In this document: in pieces, positions 1-8,368 of the stretch
How the letters are laid out: each line of letters opens with the position of its first letter
How positions within the stretch are numbered: the first letter of the stretch is position 1
Origin: a virus
Strand: one strand, 5' to 3'
DNA length: 64,000 bases
Virus record (IMG/VR): IMGVR_UViG_3300027963_000061
Location: 18,743 to 82,742 of that record
Made by a program: the position numbers and the translations under genes
The notes under the pieces: model-generated
Told to the model about the DNA's origin: nothing
What the model saw: only the letters and a program-made list of their open reading frames with translations
Databases searched by the model: none

Positions 1-30
1 CATTTAAATACGACATATAGAGGGGTTATA

Positions 31-573
31 ATGCACAAATGTCCATTTGATGTTACGATGTATCAAATGATAATAAATGAACTTAAACCTGACTTAATTA
101 TTGAGATTGGTACTTACAAAGGAGGTGGTGCCTTATATTACGCTGACTTATTAGATATTATCGGTAAGGGAGAAGTTCATACAATTAATATAATGGAGGA
201 TGTTACTGACCCACAAATTATTAATAACTCAAGAATTAAACGATTCACTGAAGGATATCAAAACTATGATATTAGTTTGGCTAACGGTTTTGAAAAAGTT
301 TTGGTAATTGATGATGGTTCACATCATGCTCACGAAGTATTGGAGGCGTTCAATAAATTCAAATCAGTAGTAACTTTAGGTTCGTACTATATTATTGAAG
401 ACGGAGTATTAAGTGATTTAGGTTATAACCCAACATATGGTGGTGGACCATTACAGGTTATGGATGAAATTATCAATAACAATAAAGACTTTACGGTTGA
501 TAGAAAATGGTGTGATTTTTATGGTGAGAATGCAACATTTAACCCTAATGGATATCTTAAAAGAACCAACTGA
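31..573 (+). CDS. CmcI-like (cephalosporin hydroxylase family) SAM methyltransferase
   Basis: This 180-residue protein looks like a small class I SAM-dependent methyltransferase of the CmcI/rhamnosyl O-methyltransferase group. The SAM-binding loop reads IIEIGTYKGGG near residues 23-33, the acidic metal-site-like motif is VIDDGSHH near 93-100, and the family-typical IIEDG follows near 121. It is followed after 6 nt by a glycosyltransferase-like gene, an acyltransferase and an FkbM methyltransferase, so O-methylation of a sugar is the likely job. The acceptor cannot be read from the sequence. The family call is fairly safe; the substrate is inference. Confidence 0.75.
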   Translation: MHKCPFDVTMYQMIINELKPDLIIEIGTYKGGGALYYADLLDIIGKGEVHTINIMEDVTDPQIINNSRIKRFTEGYQNYDISLANGFEKVLVIDDGSHHAHEVLEAFNKFKSVVTLGSYYIIEDGVLSDLGYNPTYGGGPLQVMDEIINNNKDFTVDRKWCDFYGENATFNPNGYLKRTN

Positions 574-579
574 AGGACA

Positions 580-1509
580 ATGAATAAAGTAGCGTTAATC
601 AGTACTTACTGTGATAATCAGGAAAAATTAGATGTTCTTGAGAAAAATATTGGCATAGTTAAATCTTATGGTTTAGATGTTATAGTGGTTAGTCCTATTG
701 TTTTACCTGAAAGTATTCAAAAACAATGTGATTACTATTTCTTAACCAAAGACAATCCTGTGTTAGATTGGCCCAAAAGGGCAATGTACATATGGAGACA
801 ACTACCTTTAGGTGATGAGAAAATTGTAATAACAACAACATATCCTGACTACGGATGGGCGGGATTACTTCAAGTTAGACAATTAAGTGATATTGCATTA
901 ATGTTAAATTATGATTGTTTTTACCATATGATATATGATTTAAAAATTGATGATAATGTAAAACATTATTTTGACAACCCACATGAAAATATAATTTTCC
1001 CATCCAAAAGAGGAAATGAGATATGGAAAGTAGGATTACACCTTATGATTTTTGATAGAAAGAATCTAACACAATTTAAGTCGTTAATCTCAGAAGAAAG
1101 TTATTTTGCGGTTAAAGGAGACCACGCATTTAAATGGTTAGAAAGAATTATTGGTACAACAAAATCTGAAATTGCAGAAACGCCTGTAGAAGATGAAATA
1201 TATTACTACGAAGGTCACGACTTTTTCAATTCATCACCAGCAGAAGGAGTTAAATTTTTTATAAATAAAAACGATGAGGTTGATGAGACAATAAAACTAT
1301 TATTTTATTATGTTTCTGAACCAAAAGAGGTAAGGATTACTATAAATGATACCTTTTATGATTATGTAATTAATAAAGACTCACTCATTGATTTAGGGTT
1401 TGATAAATTTAATATTCCAAAAGTGTTATTTAAATATATGGGTGTTGAATATGATATTACCAATACAATTAAAAAAATAAAACATAGTACACTTAACGTA
1501 ACTAACTAA
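580..1509 (+). CDS. Glycosyltransferase-like protein
   Basis: The 309-residue product begins with a GT-A-like beta-alpha unit (ALISTYCDNQEKLDVLEKNI, then a VIVVSP strand) and lacks membrane segments. I do not see a clear DxD, so the catalytic assignment is weak. The gene sits in an operon with two methyltransferases and an acyltransferase, and its last base overlaps the start of the next gene (TAATG). This spacing and company favour a role in glycan assembly. It could also be a non-catalytic sugar-binding relative. Confidence 0.45.
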   Translation: MNKVALISTYCDNQEKLDVLEKNIGIVKSYGLDVIVVSPIVLPESIQKQCDYYFLTKDNPVLDWPKRAMYIWRQLPLGDEKIVITTTYPDYGWAGLLQVRQLSDIALMLNYDCFYHMIYDLKIDDNVKHYFDNPHENIIFPSKRGNEIWKVGLHLMIFDRKNLTQFKSLISEESYFAVKGDHAFKWLERIIGTTKSEIAETPVEDEIYYYEGHDFFNSSPAEGVKFFINKNDEVDETIKLLFYYVSEPKEVRITINDTFYDYVINKDSLIDLGFDKFNIPKVLFKYMGVEYDITNTIKKIKHSTLNVTN

Positions 1510-2057
1510 TGATTGAGAATATACATTTATGGCATGCTGATAGAGGAAGTTATTTTGATAGAAACGTCAACATAATTTCTTGGAGTAATGATTACCATAT
1601 ACACGTTGGGAAATACTGTTCTATCGGAAGAGATTGTAATTTCTTTTTACATGCAAACCATAGACCTGATTGGATAACAACATCCTCCCAACTGTGGGGA
1701 CCTGTTACACCTGAAATTGCATCATTACACATGGAGATGGGTCATCCATCTTGTAAAGGTGATATTATAGTTGGTAGTGATGTTTGGATTGGTGCCAAGT
1801 CAACAATAATGTCTGGTATTAAAATCGGACACGGAGCAATTGTTGCTGCGGGTGCATTAGTAACCAAAGACGTTGAACCATTTTCCGTTGTTGGTGGTAA
1901 TCCTGCAAAACATTTAAAGTACAGATTTGAAGAACAACAAATTAAAGACCTCTTAGATATTGCTTGGTGGGATTGGGAAGAAAGTAAGATTAAAGAAGAA
2001 GCGATGACATTATGGAGTCAAGACATAAATTATTTTATAGAAAAACATAAGAAATGA
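1509..2057 (+). CDS. Left-handed beta-helix (hexapeptide) acyltransferase, CatB/XAT type
   Basis: The protein shows the imperfect hexapeptide repeats of a left-handed beta-helix (for example IGRDCNFFLHANHRP, IIVGSDVWIGAKSTIMSGI, IGHGAIVAAGALVTKDV) and the PFSVVGGNPAKHLKYRF ending typical of CatB-like xenobiotic or sugar O-acetyltransferases. The His in the HANHRP stretch is a candidate catalytic residue. At 182 residues it has the usual family length. It overlaps both neighbours by 1-4 nt, so it is translationally coupled in the glycan operon and probably acetylates a sugar made or carried by that operon. Confidence 0.85.
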   Translation: MIENIHLWHADRGSYFDRNVNIISWSNDYHIHVGKYCSIGRDCNFFLHANHRPDWITTSSQLWGPVTPEIASLHMEMGHPSCKGDIIVGSDVWIGAKSTIMSGIKIGHGAIVAAGALVTKDVEPFSVVGGNPAKHLKYRFEEQQIKDLLDIAWWDWEESKIKEEAMTLWSQDINYFIEKHKK

Positions 2058-2899
2058 TAACAGTAACATATAATTCAGACGGTATTAAAGTTAGTGTTGG
2101 ACACATTAGCAAATACAACAAAAATTTACCATTAAAGTTAAACATTAGAAAGCATGTTAGTGGAGATGTACAATGGTCATCAAACTTAAATGATAATTGG
2201 TTTGCTACATATCCTAATACAGAAATGTTTGATGTTGAAATTCTTGATTCAAGAGGAGTAATTGTGTATACCAAAAAATGGGACATCATGGAGCACGGAA
2301 ACCATTTCTATAAGTCTTTATGGGCCTATAATAAATCATTATTATCTAATGGAAAATTCCCAACAGGGTTAGTTATCGGAACACATGATGGTGAGTTTGG
2401 AGAGTGGGTACCAATAGTTCAAAATAGAGAATGTAAGGTTGTTTTAGTTGAAGCTTCAGACAAACAATTTAATAAGTTAAAACAAAATTATACTAAAAAC
2501 TCACTCGTTAAACCAATTCAAAATTTAATAACACCAAATGGTGGAGAGGTTGAATTTTTTGAGGGAGGTGAGGGATATACAAATACCATAGTTGAAAGTG
2601 TTATTAAACATTGGGAAAAAGAAGAAATTCACTCAACTAAAAAAAGCTCTATTAGTATTACCGATTTGATTCTATCAGAATGTGGTGGGCAAATTGATTG
2701 GTTACACCTTGATGTTGAAGGGTTAGATGCTCAATTAATTATGGGGATTGATGAAACTAAAGTTTCATTACCCAATTTTATTATTTTTGAAGATTATAAT
2801 TTATCTCAAGATAAAAAAGATGAGATTTATAACTGGTTAAAGAACAAAGGCTTTGAGCTCAAATCTGAGGGTGGAATTTGTGAGGCAATAAAAAATTAA
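2054..2899 (+). CDS. FkbM-family methyltransferase
   Basis: Residues from about 100 onward form a Rossmann methyltransferase of the FkbM type: GLVIGTHDGEFGEW is the SAM loop, VVLVEAS the acidic end of strand 2, and IDWLHLDVEGLDAQLI the diagnostic FkbM motif. The first 90 residues form an extra beta-rich domain (VTYNSDGIKVSV and onward) that I do not recognise and that may bind the glycan. The ATG overlaps the stop of the acyltransferase by 4 nt, and the operon ends here. Members of this family O-methylate sugars or peptides. Confidence 0.8.
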   Translation: MITVTYNSDGIKVSVGHISKYNKNLPLKLNIRKHVSGDVQWSSNLNDNWFATYPNTEMFDVEILDSRGVIVYTKKWDIMEHGNHFYKSLWAYNKSLLSNGKFPTGLVIGTHDGEFGEWVPIVQNRECKVVLVEASDKQFNKLKQNYTKNSLVKPIQNLITPNGGEVEFFEGGEGYTNTIVESVIKHWEKEEIHSTKKSSISITDLILSECGGQIDWLHLDVEGLDAQLIMGIDETKVSLPNFIIFEDYNLSQDKKDEIYNWLKNKGFELKSEGGICEAIKN

Positions 2900-2900
2900 A

Positions 2901-3077
2901 CTATATTTTCTTTTTTTGTTCTTGTTTTGAATTGTATAATTTAAGGAGTTTTAATGAGTCCTTATAGTGTTTTTCTAGTCTATCCAATTCTTCTAAGGGT
3001 ACGTTTGTTTCTGAGGCAGCGTTATACTGGTCCTCAGCTTCTTGTATAATTTTCTTTATGGTCTTTAGAAGTTTCAT
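2901..3077 (-). CDS. Small coiled-coil protein, 58 aa
   Basis: A short reverse-strand gene encodes a charged 58-residue helical protein (MKLLKTIKKIIQEAEDQ at the start, then a Leu/Glu/Lys heptad pattern such as EELDRLEKHYKDSLKLLKLY). It fills the gap between the glycan operon and the first fibre gene. Its ATG lies 4 nt after a TATTTATC box on the same strand, the same tight spacing seen at several virion-type genes, which supports it being real and late. No function can be assigned. Confidence 0.6.
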   Translation of the reverse strand: MKLLKTIKKIIQEAEDQYNAASETNVPLEELDRLEKHYKDSLKLLKLYNSKQEQKKKI

Positions 3078-3081
3078 ATAT

Positions 3082-3089
3082 GATAAATA
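3082..3089 (-). promoter_or_regulatory. TATTTAT-class late promoter candidate
   Basis: TATTTATC on the minus strand ends 4 nt before the ATG of the 58-residue gene. The spacing matches the sites at 11303, 22958, 52203 and 61865. Confidence 0.45.
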
Positions 3090-3161
3090 TAGTCTAAACC
3101 TATCTTTATTTAGTTTTCAATAAAACTATATTTTAATATCTTTAAAAACCAATAGTCAGGT

Positions 3162-3169
3162 TATTTATA
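3162..3169 (+). promoter_or_regulatory. TATTTAT-class late promoter candidate
   Basis: TATTTATA lies 16 nt upstream of the ATG of the giant Thr/Pro fibre gene in an otherwise non-coding stretch. No TAnnTTTG box is present here. Confidence 0.5.
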
Positions 3170-3185
3170 GAGTAAGAATAAATTA

Positions 3186-6100
3186 ATGGCTGCAAATATT
3201 TTCATAAGTAATAGTTCACTAGACATTGTCATAAACGATGTATACTTCAATGGAGTCCAAGCGACTTATGCTGGAGGAGTTCCTCTACCAAACCAAACAG
3301 GTGATGGAACTAATTTAGAAACAACACAAGTTGGAACTTATACTTTAGATGTTTACTATTCTGTAGGTGTTCCAGGACAAAATATAACAATCACAGACAG
3401 TGATGGAACATTCCAATGTTACTTCTTCGGTTCGTCAGGAGTTGCCTCATTTATAAATGTGAATTATGATGGTTTTACTCCAATATACATATATGGTTAT
3501 GACGGAGCTTGTTCTCCTCCACCAACACCAACCGAAACATCTGTGACTCCAACACCAACACCAACAATCCCTTGTATTGATTGTCAAGATTACTATAATA
3601 ATTCAGGGCCGTTGACTGGTTTCTATTATTATGATTGTAATGGGGTTTATCATGCTAATGAATCTTTAGATTACGGTGGTAGTATTTGTGTCAGTGGAGG
3701 ATTGACTGGACCTGTAGGATTCTTAACTTTAATAGGTACTTGTGGTACTTACTGCCCTGGTGACATTACAACCCCTACGCCAACGCCAGATTCAACACCA
3801 CCATCAACGCCAGATTCAACACCACCTGTTACACCAACACCAACACCAATATGTTCTGTTGTTTCATTCAACGGTTTTTCAGGACTATCATTGAACGATG
3901 CTTGTGCTCAACTATATCCAATAACAATTTACTATTGTGGGTCTTTAGGTGTGGGTACTGATTTATATGCCGACGCATCATTAATAAATCCTGTTAATAC
4001 ACCAGGATATTATAATGACCCGAATAACTTACAAGTTTATCATGTTGGACTGCCAAGTGTTCAAGATGGAAGAGTCACTGACATTCAATACTGTTTACTA
4101 CCAACTCCAACTCAAACACAAACACCTACTGAAACTACTCCGTGTAGTTGTACATATTATGATGTTATTGTTACTAATAATGATATAGATAGTGCTACGG
4201 GTAACACTACAACAAATTGGAATAATACCGTTTGGGCGTGGTATTATGATTGTAATACGGGTTTTTCTTTAGATATGATTTTTTATTCTGCTGACCCTTA
4301 TTATAATACTTTATGTAATAATAATATTATCGGGGTGCCATATTTGTATTATCATATAAATGATGTACCAACAGCTTTAGGAATAACGTCTACAATAACT
4401 AATAATTTAACTTGTTGTACTGTTGACCCAACTCCAACTAATACCCAAACACCAAGTGAAACTCCAACACAAACACCTACAAATACAGAAACACCAACCC
4501 AAACTCCAACACCAATATGTTCTGTTGTTTCCTTCAATGGTTTCTCAGGATTATCACTTAACGATGCTTGTGCTCAATTATATCCATTAACAATTTATTA
4601 TTGTGGTTCTTTGGGTGTGGGTACTGATTTATACGCCGACGCATCATTAATAAATCCTGTTAATACGCCAGGATATTATAATGACCCGAATAACTTACAA
4701 GTTTATCATGTTGGACTGCCAAGTGTTCAAGATGGAAGAGTTACCGACATTCAATATTGTACTCTACCAACACCTTCTCCAACACAGACACCTTCAGAAA
4801 CTCCAACTCAAACTCCAACATTAAGTCCTGGCGCAAGTCCATATCCAACTACAACACCTACGCCAACACCAAGTGAAACACCAAGTGAAACACCGCCAGT
4901 AACACCAAGTGAAACACCGCCAGTAACTCCAAGTGAAACACCGCCAGTAACACCAAGTGAAACACCGCCAGTAACACCAAGTGAAACACCGCCAGTAACA
5001 CCAAGTGAAACACCAAGTGAAACACCAACACCAACTCAGACACCAACTCCAAGTATAACAGCATCACAAACTCAGACACCTACGCCAGACCCGACGCCAA
5101 CTATAACACCAACATCAAGTATAACTGCGTCGCAAACTCAGACACCAACACCAAGTATAACTGCGTCACAAACTCAGACACCAACACCAAGTATAACTGC
5201 GTCACCAACACCAACACCAGGATTTGCGGTTCAATTTGTAGATTGTTCTAATAGTGAGAATATTTTCAGATTTAATGACCCAGCAATTCCCTCAACGATT
5301 GGAGTAACTTATTACATTACAGGAAGTACATCATTTGATGGATGTGCAACTACGGTTGTTAATGATGGTTCAGGTCCTCAATATAATGGAGCAGGAGTTT
5401 CATTCTTAATGACAGGTGCAGGATGTGGTGACCCAATTTGTCCAAGGTCAAGTAATAAAGCCGCGTTATTAACAAGATGTTCCGATGGAGAAGTATTTTA
5501 TTTCAATGTTGAGGAAGACACAGCATTTGTAGGCGCAGCATATGTTTATGATGGTGTATGTTATGGGTTTGTTGAATTTTCAGGTCCAGGTGGAGATAAC
5601 ATTGGTTCACCATTATACCAGAATTGTTTTGATTGTTTGGCACAACCAACTCCAACTCCAACACCTTATCCAACACCTACAAATACGCCGACTGTTTCAT
5701 CTACACCACCAGCATGTATCTATACATCATTTTGTTTAAGTTCAACACTTTCAAGCGTAATTAACTACAACGGAAATTATGACGAAACTGGATTTTATAA
5801 TGGTAAACCATATTATGTGGGTGATGGTGCGACAACAGGTTACATTTATTATGTAACAGGTTCAACAGAGTATTGGTGTTTATCAAGTAGTCTTGGAGGT
5901 ACTTGTATTTTACAAGGAGCTTCTCCTTGTTATTCACAATGTCCTGATATATTGGCCAATGGGTTTACAGGTGGAATTTGTCCTACACCAACACCAACAC
6001 CAATTAACTGTAATACATTTAATTTTAATGCTTATTTTGATTGTGATTGGGAACCATTACCAACACCTACACCAAGTGTTGCTTGTGACGATGTCAATTT

Positions 6101-7430
6101 TGATATAGGTTCTATCGGAGTTACTCCGACACCATCTCCAACAGGAATTATTTGTGATGGAAAGGCGGTTACCTTTTCAATGAGTGGATATACACCAGCA
6201 GTTACGCCAACAATACCATTAACACCTACAGTAACAATAACAAGAACTGTGGATGTTGCAGGTCAAGCAACTTTCAATATGTTAGATGAAACATTTAGTT
6301 GTGTTTCTGTTAAGGTTCTTACAAACTGCAACACAGGCATGGAACTTTATACTTCAAGTAATTTATCATACAATGGAATAACTGTAGTTACAGGAATGAC
6401 ATTCTTTGCTTTAATTAATAATGAGAATGTTTGTGTGACATATACAAGAAATGATACTAATTTCTCTTCAAACTCTATTGTTAATCAAATATTCCAAATT
6501 TACTCAAATTGTGCAAACTGTTCAAATGTGCCAACACCGACACCATCAGTGACAACAACACCTACTCAAACACCATCGGCAACTGCAGGACTTACGCCAA
6601 CGGCAACCGCAACTCCACCAGTAACACCAACCCAAACATTAACACAAACACCAACTCCTTCACCAACATCAACACTTGGAAGTACTCCAACTGAAACACC
6701 AAGTAATACTCCAACTGAAACGCCACCAGTAACACCAACTCAAACACAAACAGCATCAAACACACCAACACCTTCAATAACAAAATCACCAACACCAACT
6801 CCTGTTTGGGTTTATGTTTATCAAAGTTGTCAACAAATACAATTTGGTAAGTTCACATCATTTGCTCAGGTAATTCAAACTCAACAAGTGTCATTCACAG
6901 TTATTGTTGGAGAATCCTTTAAAGATGACCAAGGAAATTGTTGGGTTTATAATGGAAGATTTGAAGTAGATTATATTGCACCACCTACAATGACACCAAT
7001 AACATTCCAAGGAAACTATTTTGCAAATGCTCCATCAACAGTTTATACTTCTTGTGATGATTGTTTAACACCTGTTACTCCCCCTCAACAAACAGTGACT
7101 GGAGCTGGTGGATATATGCAACCTTGTCTTGGAGGAACGATTGATGACTATATGGGGGCATCTGTAATTTTAGATACACCTGTAACTGTTGATACAACAG
7201 TTGAAATTATTGTTTATTATCAATACCGTAATAGTTACATATCATGTAGTAGTAAATTATCAAACAATAATTCAACTTCATTCGGTGTGTTTATTCCTGC
7301 GGGAGAATCTTATGGAGCGGTTGATGCATGTACACAAGGTCAATACTTCTCAACAGGGGCTAATATATGTGGAGCATGTATTATTGGTTCGGACAATCCG
7401 AATATAAACTTTGGAACATACGGATGTTAA
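3186..7430 (+). CDS. Giant Thr/Pro-linker fibre or adhesin protein, 1414 aa
   Basis: The product alternates Cys-containing globular beta modules with long mucin-like linkers made of TPTPTP, SETPPVTP and SITASQTQTP units. At least one module occurs twice (DNA 3852-4094 and 4518-4760). A cysteine-rich closing module (YTSCDDC, CQTG-like strands) ends the protein. There is no signal peptide or membrane segment. It starts a run of four related genes and carries a TATTTAT-type box, so I call it a virion surface fibre or adhesin. The linkers are rich in Ser/Thr, including PDSTPP, which fits the Bacteroidetes O-glycosylation motif D-S/T-x, and a glycan operon lies directly upstream. The exact position in the virion is unknown. 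Confidence 0.7.
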   Translation: MAANIFISNSSLDIVINDVYFNGVQATYAGGVPLPNQTGDGTNLETTQVGTYTLDVYYSVGVPGQNITITDSDGTFQCYFFGSSGVASFINVNYDGFTPIYIYGYDGACSPPPTPTETSVTPTPTPTIPCIDCQDYYNNSGPLTGFYYYDCNGVYHANESLDYGGSICVSGGLTGPVGFLTLIGTCGTYCPGDITTPTPTPDSTPPSTPDSTPPVTPTPTPICSVVSFNGFSGLSLNDACAQLYPITIYYCGSLGVGTDLYADASLINPVNTPGYYNDPNNLQVYHVGLPSVQDGRVTDIQYCLLPTPTQTQTPTETTPCSCTYYDVIVTNNDIDSATGNTTTNWNNTVWAWYYDCNTGFSLDMIFYSADPYYNTLCNNNIIGVPYLYYHINDVPTALGITSTITNNLTCCTVDPTPTNTQTPSETPTQTPTNTETPTQTPTPICSVVSFNGFSGLSLNDACAQLYPLTIYYCGSLGVGTDLYADASLINPVNTPGYYNDPNNLQVYHVGLPSVQDGRVTDIQYCTLPTPSPTQTPSETPTQTPTLSPGASPYPTTTPTPTPSETPSETPPVTPSETPPVTPSETPPVTPSETPPVTPSETPPVTPSETPSETPTPTQTPTPSITASQTQTPTPDPTPTITPTSSITASQTQTPTPSITASQTQTPTPSITASPTPTPGFAVQFVDCSNSENIFRFNDPAIPSTIGVTYYITGSTSFDGCATTVVNDGSGPQYNGAGVSFLMTGAGCGDPICPRSSNKAALLTRCSDGEVFYFNVEEDTAFVGAAYVYDGVCYGFVEFSGPGGDNIGSPLYQNCFDCLAQPTPTPTPYPTPTNTPTVSSTPPACIYTSFCLSSTLSSVINYNGNYDETGFYNGKPYYVGDGATTGYIYYVTGSTEYWCLSSSLGGTCILQGASPCYSQCPDILANGFTGGICPTPTPTPINCNTFNFNAYFDCDWEPLPTPTPSVACDDVNFDIGSIGVTPTPSPTGIICDGKAVTFSMSGYTPAVTPTIPLTPTVTITRTVDVAGQATFNMLDETFSCVSVKVLTNCNTGMELYTSSNLSYNGITVVTGMTFFALINNENVCVTYTRNDTNFSSNSIVNQIFQIYSNCANCSNVPTPTPSVTTTPTQTPSATAGLTPTATATPPVTPTQTLTQTPTPSPTSTLGSTPTETPSNTPTETPPVTPTQTQTASNTPTPSITKSPTPTPVWVYVYQSCQQIQFGKFTSFAQVIQTQQVSFTVIVGESFKDDQGNCWVYNGRFEVDYIAPPTMTPITFQGNYFANAPSTVYTSCDDCLTPVTPPQQTVTGAGGYMQPCLGGTIDDYMGASVILDTPVTVDTTVEIIVYYQYRNSYISCSSKLSNNNSTSFGVFIPAGESYGAVDACTQGQYFSTGANICGACIIGSDNPNINFGTYGC
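3852..4094 (+). repeat. Duplicated Cys-to-Cys module, copy 1
   Basis: This 243-nt segment encodes an 81-residue module running from CSVVSFNGFSG to GRVTDIQYC. It is repeated at 4518-4760 with a single obvious amino-acid difference (IT to LT) and many synonymous differences concentrated in its first half. Confidence 0.9.
4518..4760 (+). repeat. Duplicated Cys-to-Cys module, copy 2
   Basis: Second copy of the 81-residue module. Its 3' half is almost identical in DNA to copy 1 while the 5' half differs at many third positions, which suggests recent partial gene conversion between the copies. Confidence 0.9.
4871..5026 (+). repeat. 24-nt tandem repeat coding SETPPVTP
   Basis: Five SETPPVTP units, each 24 nt, are flanked by shorter SETP units inside the giant fibre gene. 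The near-identity of the units makes copy-number change by slippage likely. Confidence 0.85.
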
Positions 7431-7444
7431 ATATTTAAATAATA

Positions 7445-7663
7445 ATGGCAGTTCAAGTAACAATATCTAATGTAACAGGACAAACACCTTATGATGTGTA
7501 TGTTTGTCAAACAAATGGTTCGTCTTGTTTCTATATAACAACAACAAGCTCAATACCATATGTTTTTGACATACCAGCACCTTATAACAATTTATCTGCT
7601 TACATGTTAAAGTTGATTGATGGTAATAATTGCATAATCTCTGGAACAACAACAGTATCGTGA
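7445..7663 (+). CDS. Small virion-type beta module protein, 72 aa
   Basis: This short protein (MAVQVTISNVTGQTPYDVYV onward) is a stand-alone copy of the N-terminal module of the next gene. Both share VTI-x-(N/S)VT, TP-x-DVY-x-C, PYVFD(I/V)P-x-PY and an NxCI ending. It lies 14 nt after the giant fibre gene and its stop overlaps the GTG start of the next, so the three are one transcript. It may be an accessory fibre subunit or the product of a domain duplication. Confidence 0.65.
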   Translation: MAVQVTISNVTGQTPYDVYVCQTNGSSCFYITTTSSIPYVFDIPAPYNNLSAYMLKLIDGNNCIISGTTTVS

Positions 7664-8307
7664 GTCAACAAGTAACCATAAAATCAGTAACCGCAAATAC
7701 ACCAGTAGATGTTTACTACTGTAATTCATTTAGTGCAAGTTGTGTATATGTCGCAACAGTATCAACATTTCCTTATGTTTTTGACGTTCCACCGCCATAT
7801 GATGAAACGAATATTGTTATAAAAATTGTAGATGTTAATGGATGTATTGATGGAGACATTGTTTATATAACGCCAACACCAACACCATCATTTACACCGA
7901 CACCAACATTGACTCCAACACAAACTGCCAGTCAAACACCGACGTTTTCACAAACACCAACGCAAACACAAACACAAACCGCAACACAAACTTGTACACC
8001 TACATTTACACCATCACCATCTCTAACACCAGCAATCGCAAAACATGCAATTGGACAAAACAGATATAATACTTCGGGAAGTACTTGTAATGACACAATC
8101 ACTTTAGAAAATTATTACACTTTTATTAGTGAAGCAAATTCAGTTCCAGTTGTTGGAGTTACAGTTTACGAAACTGCGGTAGGTATTATTTTGTATAACG
8201 TATACAATGGTCAAAATAAATGGATTAAAATGGGTTTTGGGTCCGATTATTATGCGGTTCTAATAAACACGGCGGGCAAAATTAGTAATTTTGTAATTTG
8301 TTCTTGA
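7660..8307 (+). CDS. Thr/Pro-linker fibre protein, 215 aa
   Basis: I choose the GTG at 7660 (GTGAGTCAACAA) because it overlaps the previous TGA and makes the N-terminus, SQQVTIKSV, line up with that of the preceding paralogue. An N-terminal beta module of about 70 residues is followed by a TPTPTPSFTPTPTLTPTQT linker to about residue 125 and then a C-terminal module with two cysteines. It is a short relative of the giant fibre protein upstream and probably belongs to the same virion structure. Confidence 0.65.
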   Translation: MSQQVTIKSVTANTPVDVYYCNSFSASCVYVATVSTFPYVFDVPPPYDETNIVIKIVDVNGCIDGDIVYITPTPTPSFTPTPTLTPTQTASQTPTFSQTPTQTQTQTATQTCTPTFTPSPSLTPAIAKHAIGQNRYNTSGSTCNDTITLENYYTFISEANSVPVVGVTVYETAVGIILYNVYNGQNKWIKMGFGSDYYAVLINTAGKISNFVICS

Positions 8308-8368
8308 ATTTGACAACTATACAAAATATAATCAATTCTTATAATTATAAGATATAATAAATTAATAA

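Noticed and set aside
3162-3169. Identity of TATTTATA with the T4 late promoter TATAAATA
   Set aside because: In the direction of transcription the box here is the reverse complement of the T4 sequence, so the two are not the same element.
4858-6798. Open frames opposite or shifted to the Thr/Pro linkers
   Set aside because: They mirror the ACACCA-type repeats and encode Val/Leu or Asn/Thr strings; the main frame has the conserved Cys modules.
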